Shown: in pieces, positions 43,679 through 52,150 of the stretch
How the letters are laid out: the number at the start of each line of letters is the position of its first letter
Position numbering within the stretch: position 1 is the first letter of the stretch
Source of the DNA: Methylobacillus gramineus
GTDB lineage: Bacteria > Pseudomonadota > Gammaproteobacteria > Burkholderiales > Methylophilaceae
Assembly: GCF_020532675.1 (NCBI RefSeq)
Contig: NZ_JAJAVE010000001.1
Coordinates: 620,001 to 684,000, forward strand
DNA: 64,000 bases
Direction: 5' to 3'
Position numbers and translations under genes: made by a program
The notes under the pieces: generated by a model
What the model saw: only the letters and a program-made list of their open reading frames with translations
Told to the model about the DNA's origin: nothing
Database searches by the model: none

Positions 43679-44776
43679 ATGAAAAAAAATCTGATTAGCC
43701 TAGCAATCGCAGGTGTGTTTGCGTTTGGCGCATCTGTAGCTGCAGCTGATGAAGTTGCTTATGATGGCGCTTGGTATGCATTACCAGGTGTTAATGTTCT
43801 GCACGCAGACAGCGATCTTGAAGCTAAGCCTCGTAGCGTAGGTGGCTTCCTGAAATTTGGTAAGGAAATCAGCGAACACTGGGATGTGCAAGTTGGCCTG
43901 AGCCACAATAGTGTTGGTAATGACCTTGATGGTGTTAGCGGTAAGTATCGCCAAACCCTGTTTGGTGTAGATGCTCTTTACCTGTTTAGCCGTGACAAGT
44001 TCCGTCCATTCTTGCTGGCTGGTGTTGGTGCTGCCCGCAATAATGTTGACTACTCTGTAAATGGTACAGACATTGGTGGTAAGAAAACTTCCTGGATGGC
44101 CAACGTAGGTTTTGGTGCTCAGTACCTGATCAACGAATCTTTCGGTCTGCAAGCTGACTTGCGTCATGTTTGGAGCCGTGCGGAAACTGATTCAGTTCCT
44201 GCATTGGGTCTTTCCGGTGGTAGCGAAACTATTGGTAACACTTACCTGAATCTGGGTGCTATCTTCCGTTTTGGTGCTCCTAAGCCAGTGGCTGCTGTAG
44301 AGCCAACTCCAGAGCCAGTTGCAGCTGTAGAGCCAGCTCCAGAGCCAGTGGCTGAAGCAGCTCCAGCGCCAGTTGGTCCAGCTGAACCAGCATTTGAGAA
44401 AGTGACTTTGTCTTCTGAAGTTCTGTTCGGTTTCGATAAGGACAATCTGAAAGAAGAAGGTAAGACTGCACTGAACAATGATGTGGTTGAAAAGTTGAAG
44501 GCTCACCCAGAAGTTGAGTTGATCCTGATCACAGGTCATACTGACCGTGTTGGTGATGCATCATACAACCAGAAGCTTTCTGAGCGTCGTGCCAATACAG
44601 TCAAGAAGTACCTGGTTTCCCAAGGTATTGATGCAAGCCGTCTGCACGCAGTTGGCAAGGGTGAAGCTGAGCCTGTAGCTGAGTGCACTGGTGTACGTGG
44701 TAAAAAGGCAATTGAATGCCTGCAACCAAATCGCCGTGTAGTGGTTGAAATTGAAGTACAACGCGCTGGCGAATAA
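43679..44776 (+). CDS. OmpA-family outer-membrane protein
   Basis: A 365-residue protein: signal peptide (about 1-22), an eight-stranded beta-barrel (about 25-205), a hinge of Pro/Ala/Glu repeats (PVAAVEPTPEPVAAVEPAPE), and a C-terminal OmpA domain that binds peptidoglycan (VLFGFDKDNLKEEGKTALN, ITGHTDRVGDASYNQKLSERRA, with the CTG...ECLQPNRRV disulfide pair). It is probably a major structural porin-like protein tying the outer membrane to the cell wall. A strong terminator follows. Confidence 0.92.
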   Translation: MKKNLISLAIAGVFAFGASVAAADEVAYDGAWYALPGVNVLHADSDLEAKPRSVGGFLKFGKEISEHWDVQVGLSHNSVGNDLDGVSGKYRQTLFGVDALYLFSRDKFRPFLLAGVGAARNNVDYSVNGTDIGGKKTSWMANVGFGAQYLINESFGLQADLRHVWSRAETDSVPALGLSGGSETIGNTYLNLGAIFRFGAPKPVAAVEPTPEPVAAVEPAPEPVAEAAPAPVGPAEPAFEKVTLSSEVLFGFDKDNLKEEGKTALNNDVVEKLKAHPEVELILITGHTDRVGDASYNQKLSERRANTVKKYLVSQGIDASRLHAVGKGEAEPVAECTGVRGKKAIECLQPNRRVVVEIEVQRAGE

Positions 44777-44792
44777 TTAATCGTCCCCGTTG

Positions 44793-44820
44793 AAAAAGCC
44801 CCGCTCTGCGGGGCTTTTTT
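44793..44820 (+). terminator. Rho-independent terminator of the ompA-like gene
   Basis: AAAAAGCCCCGC-TCTG-CGGGGCTTTTTT: a strong, symmetric hairpin 17 bp after the stop, functional in either direction. Confidence 0.92.
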
Positions 44821-44834
44821 ATGTTGTTGATCAG

Positions 44835-46211
44835 ATGAGCACATACGACCAGAACAATTCTGAACAAAATATCCCGAGCAAGGTACAGACCGCCATAGAG
44901 GCGCGTTGGATTGTGCCCGTTGTACCGCGTAATCAGCTGTTTGAGCACTGCACGCTGATTGTTGATCAAGGACGTATCGTCGATATTTTACCGACTGAAC
45001 AGGCAAGGCTGAAGTATGCTGCCTTGCAAACTCTCATACTGAACGAGCATGTTCTGATTCCTGGGCTGATCAATCTGCATACGCATGGCGCCATGACATT
45101 AATGCGAGGGATGGCAGATGATTTGCCATTAATGACCTGGTTGCAACAATATACCTGGCCTGCAGAAAAACAGTTCGTTTCGCCACATTTTGTGCGTGAT
45201 GGCACACTCTTGGGGTGTGCGGAGATGCTTGCCGGTGGGACGACGTATTTCAATGATATGTATTTCTTCCCGAATGAGGTTGCTGAGTCTGCAGTCAAGG
45301 CGGGGATGCGTGTCAATGTAGGGCTGGTAGTGATGGAGTCTGCCACCGCTTATGCCAATGATGCGGACGATTATTTGCAAAAGGGCTTGGAAGCCCGAGA
45401 TGCCTGGCGAGATAACTCTTTGGTGCGGGCCAGCCTTGCGCCTCATGCCCCGTATACAGTAGAAAATCGGACGTTTGAGAATATTATTACCTACGCTGAA
45501 CAGCTAGGCCTGAATATCCATACGCATTTGCACGAAAGCCGCGATGAGATTGCACAGAGCCTGACCAAATATGGGATGCGCCCTTTGCAACGCCTTGAGC
45601 AGTTGGGCTTGCTAGGACCTAATCTAGTGGCTGCACATGGCGTGCATCTTGAGCCGGAAGAAATTCATCATTTGGCTAGTTATGGATGCCACATTGCCCA
45701 TTGCCCAACATCGAATCTTAAGCTGGCCAATGGGATTGCGCCTGTTGCAGGCTTATTGCAAGCCGGTGTTAATGTAGCCATAGGCACCGATGGGGCCGCA
45801 AGCAATAACCGGCAGGATATGTTTGCCGAGATGCGTCTGGCAGCCTTGCTGGCCAAAGGCACCAGTGGCGATGCCACTGCCTTGCCGGCCGCCCAGGCAT
45901 TGGAGATGGCCACTATTAATGCAGCCAGGGCGCTAGGGCAGGAGGGTGAGATCGGATCGTTGGAAGTCGGTAAGTTGGCTGATGTTGTTGCGGTCAAAAT
46001 GACGGCAAGCGAAATACAGCCCTATTTTCAACCGATTTCACACCTGGTTTATAGCCTAGGGCGCGAGCATGTTAGCCATGTGTGGGTAGCTGGCGAATTA
46101 AGGTATCAGCAACTTGAAGGGCAGGAGGGCATCTATGCCAATATGGAACCTGCCGAATTAAAGGAGATCAGTGCTATATGGCAAACCCAACTGAGTCAGT
46201 ACGGGGTTTAA
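44835..46211 (+). CDS. mtaD: 5-Methylthioadenosine/S-adenosylhomocysteine deaminase-like amidohydrolase
   Basis: A 458-residue metal-dependent amidohydrolase of the TRZ/ATZ/MtaD family. Metal ligands appear in [38 protein letters not shown] and [15 protein letters not shown] start at ATG 44835; an in-frame ATG at 44790 lies within the upstream terminator and is unlikely. Family members deaminate methylthioadenosine or S-adenosylhomocysteine, products of SAM-dependent reactions. The next gene is the SAM-dependent methyltransferase ubiG, which overlaps it by 34 bp, a functional and translational link. Confidence 0.88.
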   Translation: MSTYDQNNSEQNIPSKVQTAIEARWIVPVVPRNQLFEHCTLIVDQGRIVDILPTEQARLKYAALQTLILNEHVLIPGLINLHTHGAMTLMRGMADDLPLMTWLQQYTWPAEKQFVSPHFVRDGTLLGCAEMLAGGTTYFNDMYFFPNEVAESAVKAGMRVNVGLVVMESATAYANDADDYLQKGLEARDAWRDNSLVRASLAPHAPYTVENRTFENIITYAEQLGLNIHTHLHESRDEIAQSLTKYGMRPLQRLEQLGLLGPNLVAAHGVHLEPEEIHHLASYGCHIAHCPTSNLKLANGIAPVAGLLQAGVNVAIGTDGAASNNRQDMFAEMRLAALLAKGTSGDATALPAAQALEMATINAARALGQEGEIGSLEVGKLADVVAVKMTASEIQPYFQPISHLVYSLGREHVSHVWVAGELRYQQLEGQEGIYANMEPAELKEISAIWQTQLSQYGV

Positions 46212-46897
46212 ATGTAGATCCAGCCGAGCTGCAGAAATTTGCTGAGCTGGCGCATAAATGGTGGGACAAGAACAGTGAGTTCAAGCCATTGCATGAAATT
46301 AATCCGCTCAGGCTTGATTATATTGATAGTCATGCGTCGCTAGCCGGTAAGAAAGTGCTGGATGTAGGCTGTGGCGGCGGCATCTTGTCAGAGTCCATGA
46401 GTGATCGAGGGGCTGAGGTGACTGGCATAGATCTGGGTGAGAAGGCGCTGAAAGTTGCGCAGCTACATCGTTATGAAAGCGGGGCCAAGGTGGATTATCG
46501 ATTGATTTCGGTAGAGGATCTGGCCAGTGAAGCCCCCGAGAGTTTTGATGTGGTGACTTGCATGGAAATGCTCGAGCACGTGCCTGATCCGGCAGCCGTA
46601 GTGAATGCATGTGCTAGGCTGGTCAAGCCGGGTGGGAAAGTGTTTTTTTCCACCATCAATCGCAATCCCAAGGCATATCTGTTTGCTGTGGTGGGGGCTG
46701 AGTATGTCTTGAATATGTTGCCACGCGGCACTCATGATTACGATAAATTTATCAAGCCTTCAGAATTGTCATCCTGGATCCGCTCAGCAGGGCTGGATGT
46801 AGTGGGTTTCAAGGGTATGGGATATAACCCTCTGACTAAGCAATACAAATTAAATGAGGATGTTTCCGTCAATTACATCCTGCAAACGGTGAAGTGA
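46178..46897 (+). CDS. ubiG: Ubiquinone biosynthesis O-methyltransferase
   Basis: A 239-residue class I methyltransferase that carries out both O-methylations of ubiquinone synthesis. The N-terminal [20 protein letters not shown] and [11 protein letters not shown] motifs are diagnostic, the SAM site is [15 protein letters not shown], and [20 protein letters not shown] is characteristic. The start at 46178 lies 34 bp inside mtaD with AAGGAG about 11 bases upstream; no later in-frame ATG exists before the conserved core. Confidence 0.94.
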   Translation: MANPTESVRGLNVDPAELQKFAELAHKWWDKNSEFKPLHEINPLRLDYIDSHASLAGKKVLDVGCGGGILSESMSDRGAEVTGIDLGEKALKVAQLHRYESGAKVDYRLISVEDLASEAPESFDVVTCMEMLEHVPDPAAVVNACARLVKPGGKVFFSTINRNPKAYLFAVVGAEYVLNMLPRGTHDYDKFIKPSELSSWIRSAGLDVVGFKGMGYNPLTKQYKLNEDVSVNYILQTVK

Positions 46898-46900
46898 CGC

Positions 46901-47587
46901 ATGCATCATCTGGTTTTATTTGATCTTGATGGTACCTTGGCTGATACCGCACCTGACCTGGGCCTGGCACTGAATATCCAACGCCAGCGTCATGGTTTGC
47001 AACCGCTGGATCAGGCGCTGATCAGGCCTTATGCCTCACATGGCTCAAAAGGACTGCTTGGTATTGGTTTTGGCCTCACCCCCGCTGATGAGGGCTTCAA
47101 TACCATGCGCGATGAATATCTGGCATTGTATGATGAAGTGTTTGCCACTGCGCCGACCTTGTTTGATGGCATGGATGAGGTGCTGACCAAGATTGAAGCG
47201 TTGGGCATGAGGTGGGGGATTGTGACCAATAAGCCCAGGCGCTTTTCTCAGCCATTGGTTGCGGCATTAAAGCTGGAGCAACGTCTGGCATGCCTGGTGT
47301 GTGCGGATGATGCACCGCGCCCCAAGCCTTATCCTGACCCTATGTTCATGGCATGCGAACAAACATCGACAAAGCCTGAAGTATGTATTTATGTGGGCGA
47401 TGCTGAGCGGGATATACAGGCCGGGATTGCAGCAGGCATGCCGACTGTCGTGGCTTTGTATGGCTATCTTGATGCGGCTGATACTCCATTGGCATGGGGC
47501 GCAGATTATGCGATTAAATCCCCGCTGGAGTTGCTTCCTGCGCTATCTGACTGGCAAACTGCACTTGCAGAGCACTCGCTGATGTAA
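46901..47587 (+). CDS. gph: Phosphoglycolate phosphatase (HAD family)
   Basis: A 228-residue HAD-superfamily phosphatase with the nucleophile motif LFDLDGTLADTAPDL at the N-terminus, a helical cap, GIVTNKPRRF (motif II) and YVGDAERDIQAGIAAGM (motif IV). It is the Gph type often found after ubiG, the two forming a conserved pair. It may dephosphorylate phosphoglycolate from DNA repair or related sugar phosphates. The start is 3 bp after ubiG. Confidence 0.9.
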   Translation: MHHLVLFDLDGTLADTAPDLGLALNIQRQRHGLQPLDQALIRPYASHGSKGLLGIGFGLTPADEGFNTMRDEYLALYDEVFATAPTLFDGMDEVLTKIEALGMRWGIVTNKPRRFSQPLVAALKLEQRLACLVCADDAPRPKPYPDPMFMACEQTSTKPEVCIYVGDAERDIQAGIAAGMPTVVALYGYLDAADTPLAWGADYAIKSPLELLPALSDWQTALAEHSLM

Positions 47588-47622
47588 TACTTGTATTTAA
47601 AGCGCGATTTAAATAAGCAAGG

Positions 47623-48222
47623 TTAGCGTACGCTGCGACGTTCGAGCATTGCTTGTGCCAGCGTTCCGCTGTCCACATGCTCAATTTCCCCGCCCATGGG
47701 AAGCCCTCTGGCTATCCTGCTGACTTTAAGTCCTCGCGAGCGTAGCAACTCACTCACATAATGGGCGGTGGCTTCACCTTCGACCGTGTAATTGGTGGCG
47801 AGTATGACCTCTTCCGTTACCCCGTCCTGCGCACGCTTGATCAGCTTGTCCAGGTGGATATCACGCGGACCTATGCCATCCAGTGGCGACAGCCGACCCA
47901 TGAGTACAAAATACATGCCCTGGTAGGAGTGGGTTTGTTCCAGCATCATCAGGTCACTGGGCATTTCTACTACGCAGAGTAATGACTTGTCTCGGTTCTC
48001 AGAAGCGCACAGGGGGCAAACCGAGTGTTCGCTAAAGTTATTGCACAGGTTGCAATGGCTGACGACCTGCAGTGCTTTGTCCAGCGATTGTGCGAGAGCC
48101 CCAGCGCCCTTGCGATCACGTTGCAGCAAGTGATAGGCCATGCGCAGAGCTGACTTAGGCCCAACACCAGGTAAGCAGCGCAGGGCTTCAACCAGTTGTT
48201 CCAGGGCAGGAGGGTTGCGCAT
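47623..48222 (-). CDS. recR: Recombination mediator RecR
   Basis: A 199-residue protein with the helix-hairpin-helix [20 protein letters not shown], a C4 zinc finger ([20 protein letters not shown]) and a Toprim domain ([27 protein letters not shown]). RecR works with RecF/RecO to load RecA at gaps. It is the last gene of the dnaX-ebfC-recR operon, the standard bacterial order, and is convergent to gph. Confidence 0.96.
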   Translation of the reverse strand: MRNPPALEQLVEALRCLPGVGPKSALRMAYHLLQRDRKGAGALAQSLDKALQVVSHCNLCNNFSEHSVCPLCASENRDKSLLCVVEMPSDLMMLEQTHSYQGMYFVLMGRLSPLDGIGPRDIHLDKLIKRAQDGVTEEVILATNYTVEGEATAHYVSELLRSRGLKVSRIARGLPMGGEIEHVDSGTLAQAMLERRSVR

Positions 48223-48238
48223 GGGCTATCTTAGCTTT

Positions 48239-48565
48239 CTAGAATGGCAGTTTCATGCCTGGAGGAATGGGCATGCCTGCCATCAGGCCGCTCATGCGTT
48301 CCTGAGATGTAGCTTCTGCCTTGCGTACGGCATCGTTGAAGGCCGTGGCAATAAGGTCTTCCAGCATGTCTTTATCATCGCTCAGCAGGCTATCATCGAT
48401 ACTCACACGGCGCACTTCGTTACGACAGCTCATGACAATCTTGACCAAGCCCGATCCGGATTGGCCTTCAACTTCAACATTGGCCAGTTCTTCCTGCGCA
48501 CGTTTCATGTTGTCCTGCATTTGCTGGGCCTGCTTCATCAGGTTACCCAAGCCACCTTTCATCAT
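48239..48565 (-). CDS. ebfC: YbaB/EbfC nucleoid-associated protein
   Basis: A 108-residue small DNA-binding protein: [59 protein letters not shown]. It forms a dimeric tweezer-like structure that binds DNA. It lies between dnaX and recR. Confidence 0.94.
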   Translation of the reverse strand: MMKGGLGNLMKQAQQMQDNMKRAQEELANVEVEGQSGSGLVKIVMSCRNEVRRVSIDDSLLSDDKDMLEDLIATAFNDAVRKAEATSQERMSGLMAGMPIPPGMKLPF

Positions 48566-48592
48566 GTCTTTGTTCCTTTTAGTAGATTGTAT

Positions 48593-50380
48593 TTATTGAA
48601 GTGGTTTAATACTGGACGGAATGATATGCGCACCAAAGTCGTTGACCAGTGCCTGTACGAATCCGTCATTATTGATGGCATCCTCTGCATAGGACTGCAG
48701 GGCGGCTTTTTCATGAGTGATTTGCTGAGCGGGCGTGTTGCCGCTGCCGCCAATATCGAAGTGCAGTTTTATTTTTCTGCCAAAGTGCTGTTCTACAGCG
48801 GCTTGTAGTTTCTCTTCATAGCCCATGCCCAGCAGGTGTTTCTGCGATGGCGGGACAGAAAACGTCATGTTCTGCTCGTCAAAGTGGGCCAATTCGCAGT
48901 TTTGGGCTAGCGCCCTTGCCAGGCCAAGCTTTAGGCGGTCAACCAGCGTGCGCCAGTTACCATCAAAGTTTCTGGTGAGGGAAGAAACTTCCATATCAGC
49001 TGCCGTCGTGCTTGGTGATGTAATAGGTGTTTCAATATGTTGAGTATCTTCTGCCGATACCGAGTAGTGCTGGGCGACAGGCCTGTATTCTGGTTCTTGG
49101 GCGGCAGCTGGGATACTTGCTGTTTGTATTGTATATGAATGCTCAACATCTGTTTGTGCTACAGGTGCTGGTGCTGGCTTTTCCTCAGCCTTGCTGGTCG
49201 CCATGGATAGGGCAGCACTGGCACCGCGTCTGGTTTCTGTAGCCTCTACAGTGTTGCGATTGGTCGGTACATTTGCCCGTGCAGATGGTTTCTGTTCCCC
49301 AGGATTAAATGCCAGCATGCGCAGTAAAGCCATGGTGAAGCCAGCAAACTCATCGGGTGCCAATCCAAGGTCACGCCGCGCAAGCAGGGCTATCTGGTAG
49401 TAAAGCTGTAATTTTTCTGCATCCAGTTTGGCCGCAATATCCAGCAATGCACTACGTTCGGGATGATCGTTGGCGATGCTTTCAGGCACGGTTTGGGCAA
49501 TGGCAACCTGATGCAGCAAGTTGGCGAGATCATTCAGGGCAGCATCAAAAGAAATCGTACGTTGTTCCATGGCACGTGCTTGCTGAAGCAGGGCGGCGCC
49601 ATCATGATCAATCAGCGAGTTGAGCAAATCGAACAGGTAGCTCTGGTCTATCGCACCCAGCATGGCGCGGACTTCTTTTTCATTGACACTATTGCCGCCA
49701 TAGGCAATAGCCTGATCCAGCAGCGAGAGCGCATCGCGCATACTGCCATTGGCAGAGCGCGCAATCAGTTGCAGGGCAATCGGTTCTGAAGGAAGGTTTT
49801 CCTGTTGCAGTACATGCTGCAAATGATCCGAAATACCACTGCTAGACATCTGGCGCAGGTTGAATTGCAAGCAGCGGGAAAGAATAGTCACTGGTACTTT
49901 TTGGGGATCAGTGGTGGCCAGGATGAATTTGACATGGGCTGGCGGTTCTTCCAGCGTTTTCAGCATGGCATTGAATGCATGCCCGGTGAGCTGGTGCACT
50001 TCATCCAGCATGTAGACTTTATAACGCCCCTGCGTAGGCGCATAGACGGCTTTCTCCAATAACGAGGTCATGTCTTCCACGCCACGGTTGGAAGCCGCAT
50101 CCATTTCTACGTAATCAATAAAACTGCCTTTATCAATCGCAACACAGGCCGCACATACGCCACATGGCCGAGCGGTGATGCCTGTTTCGCAATTCAGGGA
50201 TTTGGCCAGGATACGAGAGAGGGTGGTTTTGCCTACCCCGCGGGTGCCGGTAAACAGATAGGCATGGTGCAGGCGCTGTTGCTCAAGGGCATTGGTGAGT
50301 GCACGTACGACGTGCTCTTGACCTACGAGCGCATCAAATGATTTGGGACGCCATTTTCGGGCAAGAACCTGATAGCTCAT
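48593..50380 (-). CDS. dnaX: DNA polymerase III subunits gamma/tau
   Basis: A 595-residue clamp-loader ATPase: MSYQVLARKWRPKSFDALVG, Walker A GTRGVGKTTLSRI, zinc motif CGVCAACVAID, Walker B MLDEVHQLTG, sensor FILATTDPQKVP. The Pro/Ala-rich middle (about 375-470) and the C-terminal tau region binding the polymerase core follow. I see no classical A-rich slippery heptamer for a gamma-producing frameshift. The 4.5S RNA gene lies upstream on the same strand. Confidence 0.95.
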   Translation of the reverse strand: MSYQVLARKWRPKSFDALVGQEHVVRALTNALEQQRLHHAYLFTGTRGVGKTTLSRILAKSLNCETGITARPCGVCAACVAIDKGSFIDYVEMDAASNRGVEDMTSLLEKAVYAPTQGRYKVYMLDEVHQLTGHAFNAMLKTLEEPPAHVKFILATTDPQKVPVTILSRCLQFNLRQMSSSGISDHLQHVLQQENLPSEPIALQLIARSANGSMRDALSLLDQAIAYGGNSVNEKEVRAMLGAIDQSYLFDLLNSLIDHDGAALLQQARAMEQRTISFDAALNDLANLLHQVAIAQTVPESIANDHPERSALLDIAAKLDAEKLQLYYQIALLARRDLGLAPDEFAGFTMALLRMLAFNPGEQKPSARANVPTNRNTVEATETRRGASAALSMATSKAEEKPAPAPVAQTDVEHSYTIQTASIPAAAQEPEYRPVAQHYSVSAEDTQHIETPITSPSTTAADMEVSSLTRNFDGNWRTLVDRLKLGLARALAQNCELAHFDEQNMTFSVPPSQKHLLGMGYEEKLQAAVEQHFGRKIKLHFDIGGSGNTPAQQITHEKAALQSYAEDAINNDGFVQALVNDFGAHIIPSSIKPLQ

Positions 50381-50533
50381 GGGCTTGTAAACTCAATGGT
50401 GTCATGCGTTATGGATGTCTGCATCATCTCAGGCCCAAAGTGACTTACTACTGAGTAAAGCCGGAAACAAAACCTTTAGGTCCAAGGCATTACTGATGCA
50501 TTGGAAATTCATCAGTAAGTCAGTATCTTAAGA

Positions 50534-50632
50534 GGCGAGCCAAACCCCCGGCACTTGCTTCAGTAGTTGTGGCTGCTTCCTTCCGGACCTGACCAGGTTG
50601 GCTACTTTGCAATGCGGGGAGGCCCGCCAGCC
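50534..50632 (-). ncRNA. ffs: 4.5S signal recognition particle RNA
   Basis: On the minus strand the SRP-RNA core GGTCAGGTCCGGAAGGAAGC is present (GGAA tetraloop and the symmetric internal loop that binds Ffh). The ends GGCGGGCC and GGCTCGCC pair over 8 bp, giving a hairpin of about 99 nt. A -10-like TAGAAT lies just upstream (50641-50636). Its place next to dnaX is common in Proteobacteria. Confidence 0.95.
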
Positions 50633-50770
50633 AAGATTCTACCTCAATTCCCTGATTAACAGCCAGCAAATTGCACAGATAGCTGCTTGGTAAAGAGATG
50701 GCTTATAGCCATAGCTTCATATATATTGTGACGATTAGCGAGGTTACTAAAATAAGAAGAGAACACCTGC

Positions 50771-52060
50771 ATGCCTCAAATTAACCGGTATTTGATGCGG
50801 CTCTTGCGGCCTTTGTTGGGCAGTGCTTTTGGCACTGATACTGCCATGGTGCTGGGGACAGTGATTTTGTCATTCCTGGTATTTGCCGAAAGCCTGGTAT
50901 GCGTGTTCTGGATATTTGCCTTGTCCAGCCTGGGTGAAGGCTATGCATTCATGGCCGCCGTGCCTTATGTCTACATCATCATCTCATATAGTAGCCTGCT
51001 TATATTTTATCGTTTAAAACGGTTCGACTCGTTTACCTTTACCCAGCTGGTCATGCTGCTCGTCATGCCATTTTTTATGCAATGGGTGATTGGCGGATTT
51101 CAGGCGTCAAGTGGCGTGGCTTTTTGGGCCATTCTCTCACCTGTTGGCGCATTGATGATCTTGGGCACCAAGCAATCTACGCCCTGGTTTCTTCTGTTTA
51201 CCGTGCTGGCGGCTATTTCCTGGTACTTGAATGCTGTATTTGCAGGGCATGCTTTGCCCATACCAGAAGCCCTGAAAAACAGCTTTTTTGTGATCAATAT
51301 GGCGGGGGTCGCGACCATTCTGTATATCGCAATGCGCTATTTTCAATCGCAAAAATCCAAGGTGATGGAAGCGCTTGCCTTGGAGCAAGCACGCTCTGAG
51401 CGATTATTGCGTAGTATTTTGCCAGGATCGGTGGCGGATAGATTGCGCGGCAGTAATGAGCGCATAGCAGATAGCCATGAGGCGGTGACGATTCTGTTTG
51501 CGGATTTAGTCGATTTCACACGGATATCGGCAGACCTGCCACCAGCCGAAGTGGTTGATTTGCTCAACATGGTATTTTCAAGGTTTGATCAGCTTGCCGA
51601 GAAGTATGGGGTGGAGAAGATCAAGACGATAGGCGATGCCTATATGGTGGTGGCAGGAGCTCCTGATGCCAGGGTGGATCATGCCCATATCATTGCAGAA
51701 ATGGCGTTGGAAGTGCCTAGTGTGATTGCTGAGTTATCAACGCAAGCGGGCAGGCCTTTTGCCATGCGGATTGGGATCAATAGCGGCCCCGTGGTCGCCG
51801 GTATTATCGGTAACACACGCTTTAGTTATGATTTATGGGGGGATGCCGTGAATGTCGCCAGTCGAATGGAACATACAGGCTTGCCAAATGAAATCCAGGT
51901 ATCAGCAGCAAGCTATCAACTGCTGAAGGATGATTATGTATTTGAGCCAAGAGGGCTGGTTGAGATCAAAGGTAAAGGGAGTGTTGAAACATATTGGCTA
52001 AAAGCAAAACGCACTATGAGGTCTAGTAATAGCAATGAGATAGAGGACGAAGTGTGCTAG
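50771..52060 (+). CDS. Membrane-bound class III adenylate cyclase
   Basis: A 429-residue protein. The N-terminal half has about six hydrophobic helices (from about 25 to 195), then a short coiled linker (ALEQARSERLLRSILPGSVADRL) that is the usual cyclase-activation helix. The catalytic domain (about 235-420) contains VTILFADLVDFTRIS (first metal Asp), EKIKTIGDAYMVVAG (Lys for adenine) and YDLWGDAVNVASRME (Asp, Asn and Arg of the active site). The Lys/Asp pair predicts ATP, not GTP, as substrate. The integral sensor domain's signal is unknown. It is convergent to the c-di-GMP operon. Confidence 0.87.
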   Translation: MPQINRYLMRLLRPLLGSAFGTDTAMVLGTVILSFLVFAESLVCVFWIFALSSLGEGYAFMAAVPYVYIIISYSSLLIFYRLKRFDSFTFTQLVMLLVMPFFMQWVIGGFQASSGVAFWAILSPVGALMILGTKQSTPWFLLFTVLAAISWYLNAVFAGHALPIPEALKNSFFVINMAGVATILYIAMRYFQSQKSKVMEALALEQARSERLLRSILPGSVADRLRGSNERIADSHEAVTILFADLVDFTRISADLPPAEVVDLLNMVFSRFDQLAEKYGVEKIKTIGDAYMVVAGAPDARVDHAHIIAEMALEVPSVIAELSTQAGRPFAMRIGINSGPVVAGIIGNTRFSYDLWGDAVNVASRMEHTGLPNEIQVSAASYQLLKDDYVFEPRGLVEIKGKGSVETYWLKAKRTMRSSNSNEIEDEVC

Positions 52061-52150
52061 GGATGTATCAATCAGCCATTCCTACTGTGTAATGTAGTGT
52101 GCTGGATTCTTGGAGGTTGTTGCGTGAAGACAAGCTAATCGAAAGGGTGA

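Noticed and set aside
47588-47622. AT-rich ATTTAAA-GCGCGA-TTTAAAT repeat as gph/recR terminator
   Set aside because: Too weak a stem and no U-tract; cannot be supported.
49000-49700. Programmed frameshift in dnaX
   Set aside because: No in-frame A-AAA-AAG-type slippery heptamer; the only A-run (GAAAAAGAA near 49672) is in the wrong context.
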